Assembly (NCBI GenBank): GCA_039654915.1
Contig: CM077596.1
Span: 49,536,501 to 49,600,500 of the forward strand
Direction of reading: 5' to 3'
Length of the DNA stretch: 64,000 nt
Source of the DNA: Aquilaria yunnanensis
Taxonomy: Eukaryota > Streptophyta > Magnoliopsida > Malvales > Thymelaeaceae
Position numbers and translations under genes: made by a program. Shown one piece after another: positions 11,190 to 22,186 of the stretch. Position 1 is the stretch's first letter, and each line of letters begins with the position of its first letter. The notes under the pieces were generated by a model. It did no database searches, was not told the origin of the DNA, and worked only from the letters and a program-made list of their open reading frames with translations.

Positions 11190-12228
11190 TTTCTAGGAAG
11201 ATTATAGGAAAAACAAGCTAATGGTTTACCTCGATGAACGATAGAAGTCATAGAACAAGTGGAAGCCTGCTGTGCAGATTGATACTGCAGGTACTTCGTA
11301 TACTCTTCTTGAGATATCGTGACAGACTGCTGTGGGGCTGTAACTGAATATGACTCCTCATGTGATGCAATATGTGTTGTTTGTAAAGTCGGGTTCTTAT
11401 CCCAACAAGTCTTCTCTTCATGCCCATCTCCATCATAATATGAGCAGCATGTGAACCTCTACCACGTCCACCTCTGCTACCACGACCACCACAACTACTA
11501 CGTCCTCCATAACTACCTCCACGTCCACCTTTTGCTTGTGGACTAGGTTGTACTGCAAGGGCAAACCGGTCAGAATTATTGTTTGCTGAGCTTTCCTTTA
11601 TCATAGTGCGAAAGAGTTTCGCGAAAACTTCAGGTAATGAAGGAAGTTTTATCCCACCAAGAATCAGGGACTGAACTGGTTCAAATTTAGGCTTTAGCCC
11701 TGCCAAAAATGTCATAAGCACCAATTGCTCTCTCTGACATTACATCTCCTTGACATCAGGGGTAATAGGAAGCAAAGAATTCATTTTTTCCAATGCATGC
11801 TTCACCTTTGCAAAATATTCAAGAAGACTACCTGCCTGTTTGGACTGAAACACTTCAATAGAAACCTCATATATACAAAGGATATTACTGGAATATAAAA
11901 GCTTGGCATACTTCCAAACTTGCTTACAGGTTCAAACATGAGAAAATAAAGTTGAAATTTCAAGTTCCATTGAATCAAAAAGGATATGGAGCAATTGTGC
12001 ATCATCAGCTTTCCAACTCTCAGATGTTTGAGGATCATAAGTAAGATGAGACATCTTTCTTTGACCTGTAAAATACAACTCTACATTCCTAGCCTAGAAT
12101 GAGTAGTTACTACCATTCAAACACTGTTTGGCAATCTGCAAATTGCTAAACTGTGTGGGGGTGCCTGCTGGTGGGACAATGACCAGCAGAAAACTCCCTT
12201 GAGGACTTTTATCATTAGGTCCTGACAT
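11190..12228 (-). pseudogene. gag: gag of copia A
   Basis: Reads from an ATG at 12228 ('MSGPNDKSPQGS') through the capsid-like domain ('GSLLEYFAKVKHALEKM', 'QREQLVLMTFLAGLKP', 'SLPEVFAKLFRTMI'). A glycine/arginine-rich RNA-binding stretch follows near 11500. A CCHC knuckle near 11430 is frameshifted, with one cysteine position reading tyrosine. Several in-frame stops (first after 'NGSNYSF') make it a pseudogene. Confidence 0.82.
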
Positions 12229-12639
12229 GTTTTTGATCATTGATGACTGACAGTATCAGAAACTAGCAAAGAACTGGGCTGATGATGTACCGACTGACTG
12301 ACAACGACTGAAGAATGAAGAAACTCAACTTCTGATCATAATCAATGTAAACGAAGACCAAAAACTTGTTTAGGATAAAAAATCGATTAGACCCATTGAA
12401 CTGACATTGCGAAAGGTCACTGAACTGCAGCGTGTGACTCCCACACACCGACGTGTGGGTGATTTTTTGGCAACTCTGCCAGTGTTGTTCTAGTTGCCGA
12501 TGCCTCCTGAGTGTCTCTATGTTGTTGGTTTTTGATTTGGCTGGGTGGTTGCTGGTTTTCTGAAAAGGGCAGCAGCTAAAGGATAGTTGCGGAAGGTGGT
12601 TTGGGTAAAGGAGAGGCTGCAGAAGGTACTAAGATTAGG

Positions 12640-12656
12640 TTATGGCTTTAATACCA
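12640..12656 (-). other. Primer-binding site of copia A
   Basis: On the minus strand 'tggtattaaagccata' directly follows the 5' LTR. It is a diverged methionine-tRNA site (TGGTATCAGAGCC). It fixes the orientation of A. Confidence 0.82.
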
Positions 12657-12815
12657 TGTTAAAGAATATTAGGAGGAGAGACTGAGGGCTTGATAACATA
12701 AGACCCTCACATGATCTTTATATATTAGATGAGAGAGGAATACAAGAAAAGAAATCCCTAGGAATAAAGAGAGAAATATAATCCTTATTAAAATATAATA
12801 TAACATTCCATAACA
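12657..12815 (-). repeat. 5' LTR of copia A
   Basis: Partner of 8329-8487, about 90% identical by eye, ending 'attccataaca' before the target duplication CTCTA. In the element sense it starts TGTTATGGAATGTTAT, identical to the start of the D LTRs. Confidence 0.93.
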
Positions 12816-13385
12816 CTCTAAAACTTGGTGAAATTCAACAGGGAGATGACATTGTCACTAAGTATTTTAACTCACTAAAAGGCTGTGGCAAGACTTATAC
12901 CTCTTCAATGACTACGAATCGAAATCTGCAGATGACGCCAATCACTACAGAAAAACTGTAGAGGCTCATCGAATTTACAAGTTCCTTGCTGGACTCAATG
13001 TGGAATTTGATGAAGTAAGGAGCAGGATCATTGGTAGATCACCCCTTCCCCCAATAGGTGAAGTATTTGTAGAAGTTAGAAGAGAAAAAAGCCGTAGAAA
13101 TGTCATGTTGGGAAAAAAGGACACCAATGCGATTGTTGACACTTCTGCCCTAATTGCCTCTGATGAGGTCGTCAATAAGGCTGTCAGATTCCAGAAGAAA
13201 ACTGAGGAGAAGCCATGGGTTTGGTGTGACACTACAACAAACCTCGCCATACTCGGGAAACTTGCTGAAAGATTCATGGAAAGCCAGAAAATTGGAATTG
13301 GAAGAATAAAAAGACCAGTAACAGGTTCAGCTGCGCAACACCCTCTGCTAATAAAGCCGAAACAATTCCCTTCAGCAAGGAACAA
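12816..13385 (+). pseudogene. gag: gag of copia B, C-terminal part
   Basis: Resumes after element A with 'KLGEIQQGDDIVTKYFNSL', continuing the capsid reading. A single-base loss near 12883 shifts the frame before 'LWQDLYLFNDYE'. 'AHRIYKFLAGLNVEFDEV' follows, then a zinc-knuckle region near 13220-13300, which is again frameshifted. There 'NKPRHTRETC' is followed by a stop where tryptophan is expected. The open frame 13000-13401 is partly the shifted reading. Confidence 0.82.
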
Positions 13386-14331
13386 ATGGATCATCTCCTA
13401 AAATTGCTAAAGTCCAGTTCATCATCTAGTATTCCTCATATTCCTCTTGCACAAATAGGCAGTAAATCTAGTGCCCTTACTTATTGTTCGAATCTTGCTC
13501 CATGTATCATTGATTCTGGAGCCTCTGATCATATTACTAGCCTTTCTAGACTTTTCTGCTCTTATTCCCCATGTTCTGGTAGTAAAAAAGTAAAAATTGT
13601 AAATGGTAGTTTCTCACCCATCATGGGGAAAGGTTTGATAAAACTCTCTAAGAATATTGATCTTGAATCTGTTCTACATGTTCCCAAACTAACTTGCAAT
13701 CTTTTGTCTGTAAGAAAACTTTCCAAAGATTCTAATTTTTATGTTGTTTTCTTTGATTCTCACTGTGAAATCCAGAACCGGACTTCAGGGAAGAAGATTG
13801 GCAGTGTTAAGATCATAGATGGACTTTACTACTTTGATGGAGACTCTTCTGATAATAAAAAGGCTCAGGGCTTTAGTAATGTTATTTCTAATCCTGCTTA
13901 TGAACAAATAATGCTTTGGCCTTTTAGACTAGGACATCCTAGTTTTGAATACCTTAAGTACTTGTCTCCTAGTTTATTTAAGGGGTTGAACCTCTCTTTG
14001 TTTCAATGTGAAAGTTGTTATTTATCTAAGAGTCACCGTACTACATATTTTCCAAAATCTTATATTCACTTAAAAATTTTTTATTTGATACACAGTGATG
14101 TTTAGGAACCTTCAAAAGTCACCACAATTTCAAGAAAAAAATGGTTTGTCACCTTTATAATCATACACGTTTATGTTAGATTTATTTGATAAGTGAGAAA
14201 TCTGAAGTGCAAAAATTGTTTTAAGGATTTTTACAAAACGGTTAAAACACAGTTTCAAACTAAAATTAGTATTCTTCATACCGATAATAGAACTAAGTAT
14301 TTCAATAAAAATGTGGGAATTTTTTTAAAGG
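13386..14331 (+). pseudogene. pol: Protease, pre-integrase and integrase start of copia B
   Basis: The open frame 13386-14105 carries the protease motif 'CIIDSGASDHIT' (D-S-G-A intact), 'VLHVPKLTCNLLSVRKLSK', and the pre-integrase domain 'LWPFRLGHPSFEYLKYLSP...CESCYLSK' with its H/C zinc ligands. It then reaches 'HSDV', the first integrase aspartate, and stops. The rest to 14331 is recognisable as integrase core in broken frames up to 'NRTKYFNKN'. Element C splits the gene at 14331. Confidence 0.86.
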
Positions 14332-14510
14332 TGTTACAGCATGTGTATAGTTGTATAGCTTGATTATAGGGATTGATTAGGGTTCTGATTTATCCTCTTT
14401 CCTAGCATAGAATTCTTTCCTATTATAGGACTAATACTTTTGTATATAAATAGTCTAGAATGATGAGTAATATATAGTGAGAAATACTTTCTCCCTCAAT
14501 TCTCATTTCA
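14332..14510 (+). repeat. 5' LTR of copia C
   Basis: Runs from 'tgttacagcatgtgtatag' to 'ctcatttca'. It contains a TATA-like 'tatataaatag' near 14443-14453. Its pair is 19006-19184. Confidence 0.93.
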
Positions 14511-14527
14511 TGGTATCAGAGCTTTAT
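14511..14527 (+). other. Primer-binding site of copia C
   Basis: 'tggtatcagagc' abuts the 5' LTR with no gap. It is the canonical methionine-tRNA primer site. Confidence 0.92.
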
Positions 14528-14934
14528 TATCGAGTTCTTTGTCAGTTGGTTATCGAGTTCTTCGTTTGCCAGAAAGTAGTAGAGTAGACTCATAGTTCAA
14601 GTTACCCATATAGGGTGACATCCTGTTTTCACCACCGACCTAGGGAGGATCGCCAGTCGCCAATCGGCCTGCCACCGAAGTCTGGCCACCGGAATCGTTG
14701 TGCATGAGTGACATGTGCCAGAAGAAACTTCTACCTCTCATCCACGCGCTAGTGCGGGCTTGCCAGAAAATCCTCCGGTCTTCATTTTTCTGGCTCGCCT
14801 AAGTCTATACGTCCTTTGAGTGTGACTGGTTGGGTCAGCATCCATACGAGTATGTGATCTTCTTTGACATAGGTTCGCATTTTCCAATCTCTTAACTCTC
14901 GTTCCTTAAGTTATTCTGTATCTGGTAGTATAGA
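14528..14934 (+). other. Leader of copia C
   Basis: Untranslated region between primer site and gag. Unlike the AT-rich LTR it is C/G-rich ('caccgacctagggaggatcg' and nearby). No open frame of note. Confidence 0.6.
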
Positions 14935-15820
14935 TGATAAAAAGACAGTGGTTACATCTGACATCATTCCGATGATGTCAAGAATCACGGAACATAAACT
15001 CAATGGGTCCAATTATTTAGATTAGAGTAAGACAGTTCACCTTTATCTGCGTATCGACAAGGATGATCATATGACTGATGATCCACCTAAAGATGATTCT
15101 AGATAGGCATGGCTAAGAGAAGATGCTCGGTTATTCTTGCATATATGAAATTCCATTAACAGTGAGGTAATTGGGTTGATCAATCACTGTGAATTTGTTA
15201 AAGAATTAATTGATTATCTGGAATTCTTGTATTCTAGGAAAGGAAATATTTCCCACATCTATGATGTTTGCAAAGCTTTCTACCGTGCAGAAAAACAAGA
15301 AAAATCCCTCATGGAATACTTAATGGATTTCAAGAAGACGTATGAGGAGCTCAATATGTTGCTGCCATTTAGTGCGGAAGTGAAGGTTCAACAAAGTCAA
15401 AGGGAGCAAATGGCTGTTATGAGCTTTCTAGCCGGTGTTCCTTCTGAATTTAAGACTACCAAATCCCATATTCTTTCTAGTCCTGAGATCTCCTTCTTAC
15501 AAGACGTATTCAGTAGAATACTTCGCACAGAGAGTACTCTACGTATTCAGTTTAGTGGGGCACTTGCTAGCCGAAATAATAGCTATGGGCGACCACAATT
15601 CAAAGTTGATAACAGAGGAAAGGAGTCAAATAGTTTTGAGACTGAGGATCCAAACATAATTGTGTGTCGTTATTGCCACAAGCCAGGACATCTTAAGCGT
15701 GATTGTAGGAAGCTTAAGTACAAAACTCAATGGACTCAGTCAGCCCATATTGCATCCATAAATGACACACCTGAGAAATTAGTTCTCATTTCTGCAGATG
15801 AATTTGCCAAGTTCTCTTAA
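14935..15820 (+). pseudogene. gag: gag of copia C
   Basis: The capsid region runs from 'ITEHKLNGSNYLD' (a stop follows where tryptophan is usual) through 'AWLREDARLFLHI' to the open frame 15176-15820 with 'DVCKAFYRAEKQEKSLMEY' and 'MAVMSFLAGVPSEFKT' (UBN2-type gag fold). The nucleocapsid knuckle 'CRYCHKPGHLKRDC' (15665-15706) is an intact C-x2-C-x4-H-x4-C. The carboxyl half is fully open, the amino half has stops near 15033, 15103 and 15149. Confidence 0.9.
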
Positions 15821-17276
15821 TACCAAGAGTCATTAAAAGCTTCTTCTACTCAAATCACTGCTATTGCTGATACAGGTAAACCAAATGCATGTCTTATTTC
15901 CTCATCATCCAATGGGTCATTGATTTTGGTGCCACAGATCATATGACAGGTAATTCCAGCCTCTTTTCTATGTTTCAGTCACATACTTCAAACTCTAATG
16001 TTACCTTGGCTGATGGATCATCATCCCATGTTCATGGGTCTAGCACAATCACCTTAACCTCTTCTCTTCTTTTGTCATATGTGCAACATTTACCTCAATT
16101 ATCCTTTAATTTGATTTCTGTTAGCCAACTTACTCGCAACCTCAACTGCAGCATCTCATTTTTTCCTGATTATTGCTTATTTCAGGATCTTTTGACGAAG
16201 AAGATTGTTGGTAAAGGACATGAATCTGGAGAGTTCTACATTCTTGACCCTCAGATACCCAAATGCATTGCCTGTTATGGTGTCACTTCTTCATTTGAGG
16301 CACACTGTCAGTTGGGTCATCCCTCTTTTTCCTTGCTCGAAAAGCTTTGCCCACAATTTAGTAAGGTGTTTTCATTAGATTGTGAGTCATGTCAATTTGC
16401 TAAACACCATCGTCTTAGTTCTACTCCAAGAGTCAATAAAAGAGCTAGTTTTCCTTTTGAATTAGTTCATTCTGATGTTTGGGGTCCTTGTCCAGTTCCA
16501 TCTAAAACTGGATTCAAATATTTTGTTACTTTTGTTGATGATTTCTCTCATGTGACTTGGTTATATTTAATGAAAAATCAGTCTGAGTTGTTTTCTTATT
16601 TTTGTGCCTTTTGTGCTAAGATTAAAAATCAATTTGACGTGTCTGTTCATACACTGTGAAGTGATAATGCTAAAGAGTATTTATCAGCATCTTTTCAAAC
16701 TTACATGATTCAACATGCCATCCTTCATCAAACTTCCTGTGTCGACACACCTTCTCAAAATTGAGTCGCAGAACGAAAGAACAGACACCTGCTTAAAACT
16801 GCAATAGCCCTCTTATTTCAAATGAATGTTCCTAAAACATTTTGGGCTGATGCGGTTTCAACAACATGTTTTCTAATTAATCGAATACCTTCATCTGTTC
16901 TTCAAGGTGATTCCCCGTACAAAATACTTTTTCCCAGTAAGTCATTATTTCCTATTGACCTAGAATTTTTTGTAGTTCTTGTTTTGTTCAGGATGTCCGT
17001 CCATATGTCACTAAATTAGACCCAAAGTCTTTGAAATGTATCTTCCTTGGCTATTCTCATCTTAAAAAAGGATACCGATGTTATTGCCCTAGTTTGGATC
17101 GATATTTGGTCTTCGCTGATATTATTTTTCTAGAAAACACTCCATATTTTCTAGTATCTCTGTCTATATCTCAGGGGGAGGATGATGATTTGTTAGTCTA
17201 TACTGTCACATCCTCTGAGCCTATGCCTGAACTAGCTCCTGTTAAGCCTCCCATACATCATGTTTACTCTTGACGA
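15821..17276 (+). pseudogene. pol: Protease and integrase of copia C
   Basis: The frame 15889-16659 holds the protease 'WVIDFGATDHMTGNSSLF' (D-F-G-A, where serine is usual), the pre-integrase domain 'AHCQLGHPSFSLLEKL...CESCQFAKHH', then integrase 'LVHSDVWGPCPVPSKTGF' and 'FVDDFSHVTWLYLMKN'. It halts at 16657-16659, where TGA stands at the arginine before 'SDNAKEY'. Reading resumes with 'VAERKN' after another stop at 16764, then in 16822-17019 ('NVPKTFWADAVSTTCFLIN') and 17031-17273 ('CIFLGYSHLKKGYRCY'). Confidence 0.9.
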
Positions 17277-18993
17277 TTGAACCCTCCTGATTCGTGTCCT
17301 GTGGCAACTCCTTCATCTTCAAATCCAATTCTAAGTGATGATCTTCCTATTGCCCTTCATAAAGGTAAATGTCAATGCACTCACCCTATTTCATCTTTTG
17401 TGTCTTATAATCACTTGTCGTCATCTTGTTATTCCTTTATTGCATCCCTCGATTTTATTTCTATTCCTAAAAGTGTTCATGAAGCCATATCCCATCCTGG
17501 ATGGCGTAATGCAGTGATAGAGGAGATGAATGCTTTAGAAGACAATGGTACTTGGAACTTGGTAAATTTACTTGCAGGAAAAAAGGCTATTGGGTGTAAA
17601 TGGGTGTTTTCTGTTAAAGTAAATCCTAATGGGTTAGTGGCTCGATTGAAAGCCTGTCTTGTTGCTAAAGGCTATGCTCAAGTCTATGGTGTGGATTATT
17701 TTGACACCTTTTCCCTTGTTCCTAAGTTAACCTCGATCAGATTACTAATCTTTGTGGCAGCCACCCACAATTGGTCTCTGCATCAGCTAGATATGAAAAA
17801 TGCCTTCCTTCATGGAGATCTTCAAGAAGAAGTGTACATGGAGCAACCTCATGGTTTTGTTGCTCAGGGGGAGTACGGGAAAGTTTGTCGTCTTCACATG
17901 TCTTTGTATGGTTTGAAACAAAGTCCTCATGCCTGGTTTGGAAAATTTAGTCAAGCGGTTGAGAAGTTTGGGATGAAGAAAAGCAAATCTGATAATTCTA
18001 TCTTCTACAAACAATCTGAAGCTGGCATCATTTTGTTAGTAGTGTATGTGGATGATATTGTCATCACTAGGAGTGATGTTGCAGGTATTTCATCTCTTAA
18101 ATCTTTTTTTCACGTTCAGTTTCACACTAAAGATTTGGGGATGCTAAAGTATTTCTTGGGAGTTGAGGTAACAAGAAGTAAGAAAGGAATCTTTCTATCT
18201 AAAAGGAAATATGTGCTTGACTTATTGTTTGAGATAGGGAAATTAGGGGCAAAACCATGTAATACTCCAATGGTCCCTAATTTGCAGCTTATAAAAAAAG
18301 GTGAACTGTTTGAAGATCTTGAGAGATATAGAAGATTGGTTAGGAAGTTGAATTATTTGTGTGTGACTCATCCTGATATTGCATATTCGGTTAGTGTTGT
18401 AAGCCAGTACATGTCTTCTCCAACAATTGATCACTGGGCAGTCGTAGAACATATTTTGTGTTATTTGAAAAATGCTCCTGGACGTGGCATTTTGTGTGAA
18501 AATCATGGTAACACTAAAATTGAGTGTTTTTCAGATGCTGATTGGGTAGGATGTAAGGAAGATAGAAGATCTACTTTTAGTTATTGTGTCTTTGTTGGAG
18601 GAAATCTGGTCTCATGGATGAATAAGAAGCAAAATGTTGTGTCTTGATCAAGTGCTGAGTCAGAGTATAGAGCTATGGCGCAGTCTGTGTGTGAAGTGAT
18701 GTGGATATATCAGCTCTTGAATAAAGTAGGCGTTAAGGTCTCAATACCAGCCAAACTATGGTGTGATAACCAAGCTGCTCTTCATATAGCTTCCAATACT
18801 GTATTTCATGAATGAACTAAGCACATAGGAATTGACAGTTATTTTGTTCATGAGAAAATACAGCAAGGTTTGATTTCCACTGGAAATGTAAGAACGGAAG
18901 GATAACTAGGAGATATTTTCGCTACGGCTATAAACGGGCCTCGGGTTGATTATCTTTGTAACAAGTTGGGCATGATTAACATCTATGCTCCAC
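17277..18993 (+). pseudogene. pol: Reverse transcriptase and RNase H of copia C
   Basis: The long frame 17277-18647 contains 'GWRNAVIEEMNALEDNGTW', 'HQLDMKNAFLHGDLQEEVYM', 'SLYGLKQSPHAWFGKF' and the catalytic Y-V-D-D (18045-18056), then the RNase H start 'CFSDADWVGC'. TGA at 18645-18647 replaces the arginine of the usual 'ARSSAE' motif, and the rest ('SSAESEYRAMAQSV', 'WCDNQAALHIASNT') continues to about 18993. Apart from that stop the RT is one of the best preserved coding pieces in the window. Confidence 0.92.
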
Positions 18994-19005
18994 CTTAATG
19001 GGGAG
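18990..19005 (+). other. Polypurine tract of copia C
   Basis: 'aatggggag' directly precedes the 3' LTR at 19006. Confidence 0.75.
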
Positions 19006-19184
19006 TGTTACAGCATATGTATAGCTGTATAGCTTGATTATAGGGATTGATTAGGATTCTGATTTATCCTCTTTCCTAGCATAGAAGTCTTTCCTATTAT
19101 AGGACTAATACTTCTGTATGTAAGTAGTCTAGAATGATGAGTAATATATAATGAGAAATACTTTCTCCCTCAATTCTAGTTTCA
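19006..19184 (+). repeat. 3' LTR of copia C
   Basis: Same start and end as 14332-14510, same length, with about ten substitutions. It is followed by the duplicated target AAAAG. Confidence 0.93.
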
Positions 19185-20196
19185 AAAAGAAAAAGGTGTT
19201 CATCATCAATCTACATGTGTGGATACCCCTCAACAAAACGGTATTGCTGAAAGGAAAAATAAACATTTACTTGAAGTAGCTCGTGCTATCATGTTTTACA
19301 TGAATGTTCTAACATATTTATGGGAAGAAGCTATTTTGACAGCCTCATATTTGATTAATAGGATGCCTACCCACATTTTAAAATATAGCACGCCTTTGGA
19401 TTACTTCAAAAATAGTTTTCCTATGTCACAGATCCACTTTGATTTACCATTTAGAATTTTTGGATGCACTACTTTCATCCATATTCCCAACAATTCTGGT
19501 TCAAAACTAGATCCTATAGCTGAAAAATGCATTTTGGTAGGGTATGCACCCAATAAAAAGGGATATAAGTGCTTTAATCCTCAAACAAAAAAATTTCATG
19601 TTAGTATGGATGTCTCTTTCTTGGAAAACAAACCTTACTTTCACAAAAATTATCTTCGGGGGGACAATGAAGTAGGGAATGATAATTTTTTAGATTTATC
19701 TCTTGTTCCATTACCAAATACAATTTTAACTTCCCCTGGCAACTTTGAATCCGTTAAACAAAACCAGGAAAATTCAGTTCAAAATAACAAAAGTAATAGG
19801 AATCCTAGTCAAACTATGCCGAATACTATTGTATCGTCAATAGGGGGAGAAACATTACAAACGGATCACATAAATCCAAACGCTGAGCTTCTAGCTTATA
19901 CTTGGAAGAAAACCCATCAAAGTAGTCAAGATCCAACTTTGATTCACGGACCTGATCAGTCTAAATCTTTGGAGACTGGTATTCATATTTCCACAACTAT
20001 TTCAATCCCTACTCTTAATCTTATTCTGTTGGTTGTTGATCCATCTTTAACTTCTATTCTCAATGCACGATATGACAATGATATTCCTATAGCTATTAGA
20101 AAAGGAACCCGAACTTGTACAAAATTTCCTAGATATCCTATTGCTAAATATGTTTCTTATAAAAAGCTTTCTCACACTCATAGGGCATTTACCTAA
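19185..20196 (+). pseudogene. pol: Integrase C-terminal half of copia B
   Basis: Continues B after element C: 'EKGVHHQSTC', then the integrase hallmark 'DTPQQNGIAERKNKHLLEVA', 'LWEEAILTASYLINRMPTH' and 'FGCTTFIHIPNN'. The chromosomal-attachment and linker region follows ('CILVGYAPNKKGYKCFNP', 'DVSFLENKPYF'). The frame 19219-20196 is open for 325 codons, unusually well kept for such an old copy, and ends at the entry to RT. Confidence 0.9.
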
Positions 20197-21090
20197 AAAA
20201 TTTCACGCTTGTTTGTCCCAAGAAATATTGAGGAAGTTTTGAATGACCCAAACTAGAAGTTAGCAATTATGGAAGAGATGAGTGCTCTGAGAAAGAGTGG
20301 CACTTGGGAAATAGTGGACTTACCCAAAGAGAATAAAATGGTAAAGTGTAAGTGGGTTTTTACTATGAAATGCAGAGCTCATGGTAGTGTTAAGAGATAT
20401 AAGGCAAGGCTGGTCGCTTAAGGTTTTACTCAAACCTACAAAATTGATTATCGGGAAACCTTTGCCTCTGTAGCTAAAATAAACTCAATTCGAGTTTTTC
20501 TTTCTCTTGCTGTTAATTTCAATTAGCCTTTATATTAGTTGGATGTAAAAAATGTGTTTTTGAATGGAGACTTAGAAAAAGAAGTCTACATGAGTATACC
20601 ACCAGGATTTGAGGGAAAACATGGACCGAATCAAGTCTACAGATTAAAAAGGTCTCTATATAGTCTAAAGCAGTCTCCTAGAGCCGGGTTTGAGCACTTT
20701 GGGAAAACTGTAAAGAGTCAGGCTGACAATACAATGTTTTATAAGCATAGCAAGGAAGGCAAGGTTGCAATTCTAATTGTTTATGTAGATGATATAATTT
20801 TGACGGGTAATGATCTTGAAGAACTGGGAAAGCTTAAGAAGAAGCTGGTGGCTATTTTTGAGATCAAGGACCTAGGTGCATTAAAATACTTTCTTGGAAT
20901 GGAATTTGCGAGATCCAAGGAAGGTATCTTTGTCAACCAACGAAAGTATATACTTGACTTGCTTGGCGAAGTAGGTGTACTCGGGTGCAAACCAGCTGAA
21001 ACTGCTGTAGAACCTTATTTCAAGTCACAACCTACTAATGCCGAAGAAGTACATAATAGAGAACAGTACCAAAGACTCGTTGGAAAACTG
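20197..21090 (+). pseudogene. pol: Reverse transcriptase of copia B
   Basis: Begins 'FVPRNIEEVLNDPN' with stops at 20254, 20418 and 20525, then opens at 20539 with 'LDVKNVFLNGDLEKEVYM', 'SLYSLKQSPRAGFEHFGK' and the catalytic Y-V-D-D at 20782-20793 followed by 'DIILTGND'. A short in-frame deletion between 'GKTVKS' and 'QADNTMFY' removes residues normally present in that loop. Confidence 0.9.
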
Positions 21091-21738
21091 ATTTACCTAT
21101 CTCACACTCGCCCCAACAAAGTTTTTGCTGTGAGTATGGTAAGCCAGTTTATGAACTCTTCTGGACTAATACATTTTGATGCTGTATACAGGATTCTGAG
21201 ATATTTGAAAGGAATGCCTGGAAGAGGATTGTTATACAAAAAACATGGCTATCTACAAGTTGAAGCCTATAAATATGCAGATTGGGCAGGAAGCGTTACT
21301 AATATGGGTTCTACTGCTGGCTACTGTACATTTATTGGAGGCAACCTTTTTACCTGGCAAAGCAAAAAACAAAATGTGGTGGCTAGGAGTAGTGCTGAAG
21401 CTGAGTTTAGAATAGTAGCCCATGAAATTTGTAAAGTCTTATGGATTAAGAGACTATTGGAATAATTAAAAATCTCTAATCCATCTCCCATGAAGGTTTA
21501 TTGTGATAATAAGGTAACTATCTCTATTACTCATAATCTGGTTCTTCACAATAGAACGAAGCGTGTGAAAGTTGACAAGCATTTTATCAAGGAAAAAATT
21601 GAAAGCAGACTTATTTATATGCCTTACATCCCTACTGCAGAACAGATTGCCGACATTCTCACTAAAGGATTACCTCAGAGACAGTTTGACAAGCTAATTA
21701 ACAAGTTGGCTATAGAAGACATCTTTAAACCAGCTTGA
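21091..21738 (+). pseudogene. pol: RNase H of copia B
   Basis: Includes 'VEAYKYADWAGS' (first catalytic aspartate as ADWAGS), 'STAGYCTFIGGNLFTWQSKK', 'NVVARSSAEAEFRIVAHEI', a stop at 21463, then the second frame 21490-21738 with 'KVYCDNKVTISITHN' and 'TAEQIADILTKGLPQRQFD'. The final 'DIFKPA' stop lies beside the polypurine tract, as usual for copia. Confidence 0.9.
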
Positions 21739-21745
21739 GGGGGAG
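21731..21745 (+). other. Polypurine tract of copia B
   Basis: 'gcttgagggggag' overlaps the end of the RNase H frame and abuts the 3' LTR. Confidence 0.85.
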
Positions 21746-22186
21746 TGTTGGAATATTTTGGAGATTGTGACAAAAAGATTTGATGTTCTTTATTAGGAAA
21801 CAGTGTTTGCAGCTAGGAGATACTTTGTAATCTTTTTATTTTTAGGATATTAAGATATGTTTCTTTGTTTCCTGATTGTTATATTGTAAAATAGGAATTG
21901 TCCTAATTTAGATTCACACAGCCGTGTATTTAACTATATAATTCTATACGAATGAAAGCAGATCATAACAAGCCCTTACCATTCTTTATTAGGAAACCAT
22001 GTATATAGCTAGGAGATACTCTGTAATCTTTTTATTTTTAGGATATTAGGATCTGTTTCTTTGTTTCATGATTGTTATACTGTAAAATAGGAAACTATCC
22101 TAATTTAGATTCACGCAGCCGTGAATTTAACTATGTAATTCTTTACGAATGAAAGCAAATCATAACAAGCCCTTATTGTTTCTATA
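21746..22186 (+). repeat. 3' LTR of copia B with internal tandem duplication
   Basis: Starts 'tgttggaatattttggagat' and matches 7619-7863. A segment of about 196 bp occurs twice ('tctttattaggaaac' at 21787 and again at 21983), so the LTR is about 441 bp instead of 245. The first copy breaks off at 'cccttaccat'; the second ends 'gtttctata' like the 5' LTR. Confidence 0.85.

Larger units (their letters stand above)
8329..12815 (-). mobile_element. Copia element A, nested in gag of B
   Basis: A complete insertion bounded by 159-bp LTRs and flanked by the 5-bp target duplication CTCTA (8324-8328 and 12816-12820). It reads on the minus strand: primer site at 12640-12656, then gag, protease, integrase and RT, with the polypurine tract at 8488-8499. 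RNase H is missing. The two LTRs differ at about 16 of 159 positions by hand count, so the insertion is old. LTR sequence and proteins show it is the same family as element D (28364-32478). Confidence 0.93.
14332..19184 (+). mobile_element. Copia element C, nested in integrase of B
   Basis: A full-length copia insertion (4,853 bp) with 179-bp LTRs, primer site, all gag-pol domains in order and a polypurine tract. The flanking 5-bp duplication is AAAGG (14327-14331) against AAAAG (19185-19189), one mismatch. The LTRs differ at about 10 of 179 positions by hand count, so it is younger than A. Several frame breaks make it inactive. Confidence 0.93.
7619..22186 (+). mobile_element. Copia element B (old, host of nested insertions)
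   Basis: A Ty1/copia element read on the plus strand with 5' LTR 7619-7863, primer site, gag, protease, integrase, RT, RNase H, polypurine tract and 3' LTR. Its gag is interrupted at 8328/12816 by element A, and its integrase at 14331/19185 by element C. Without these insertions it would be about 5.2 kb, the normal copia size. Reading frames carry stops, frameshifts and a lost start, so it is dead. The flanks (CATTG on the left, CGTCA on the right) do not form a target-site duplication. This suggests that one end was rearranged. Confidence 0.88.

Noticed and set aside
12975..13394. Minus-strand 139-codon frame inside gag of B
   Set aside because: Mirror of the gag reading on the plus strand. 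Gag motifs are found only on the plus strand.
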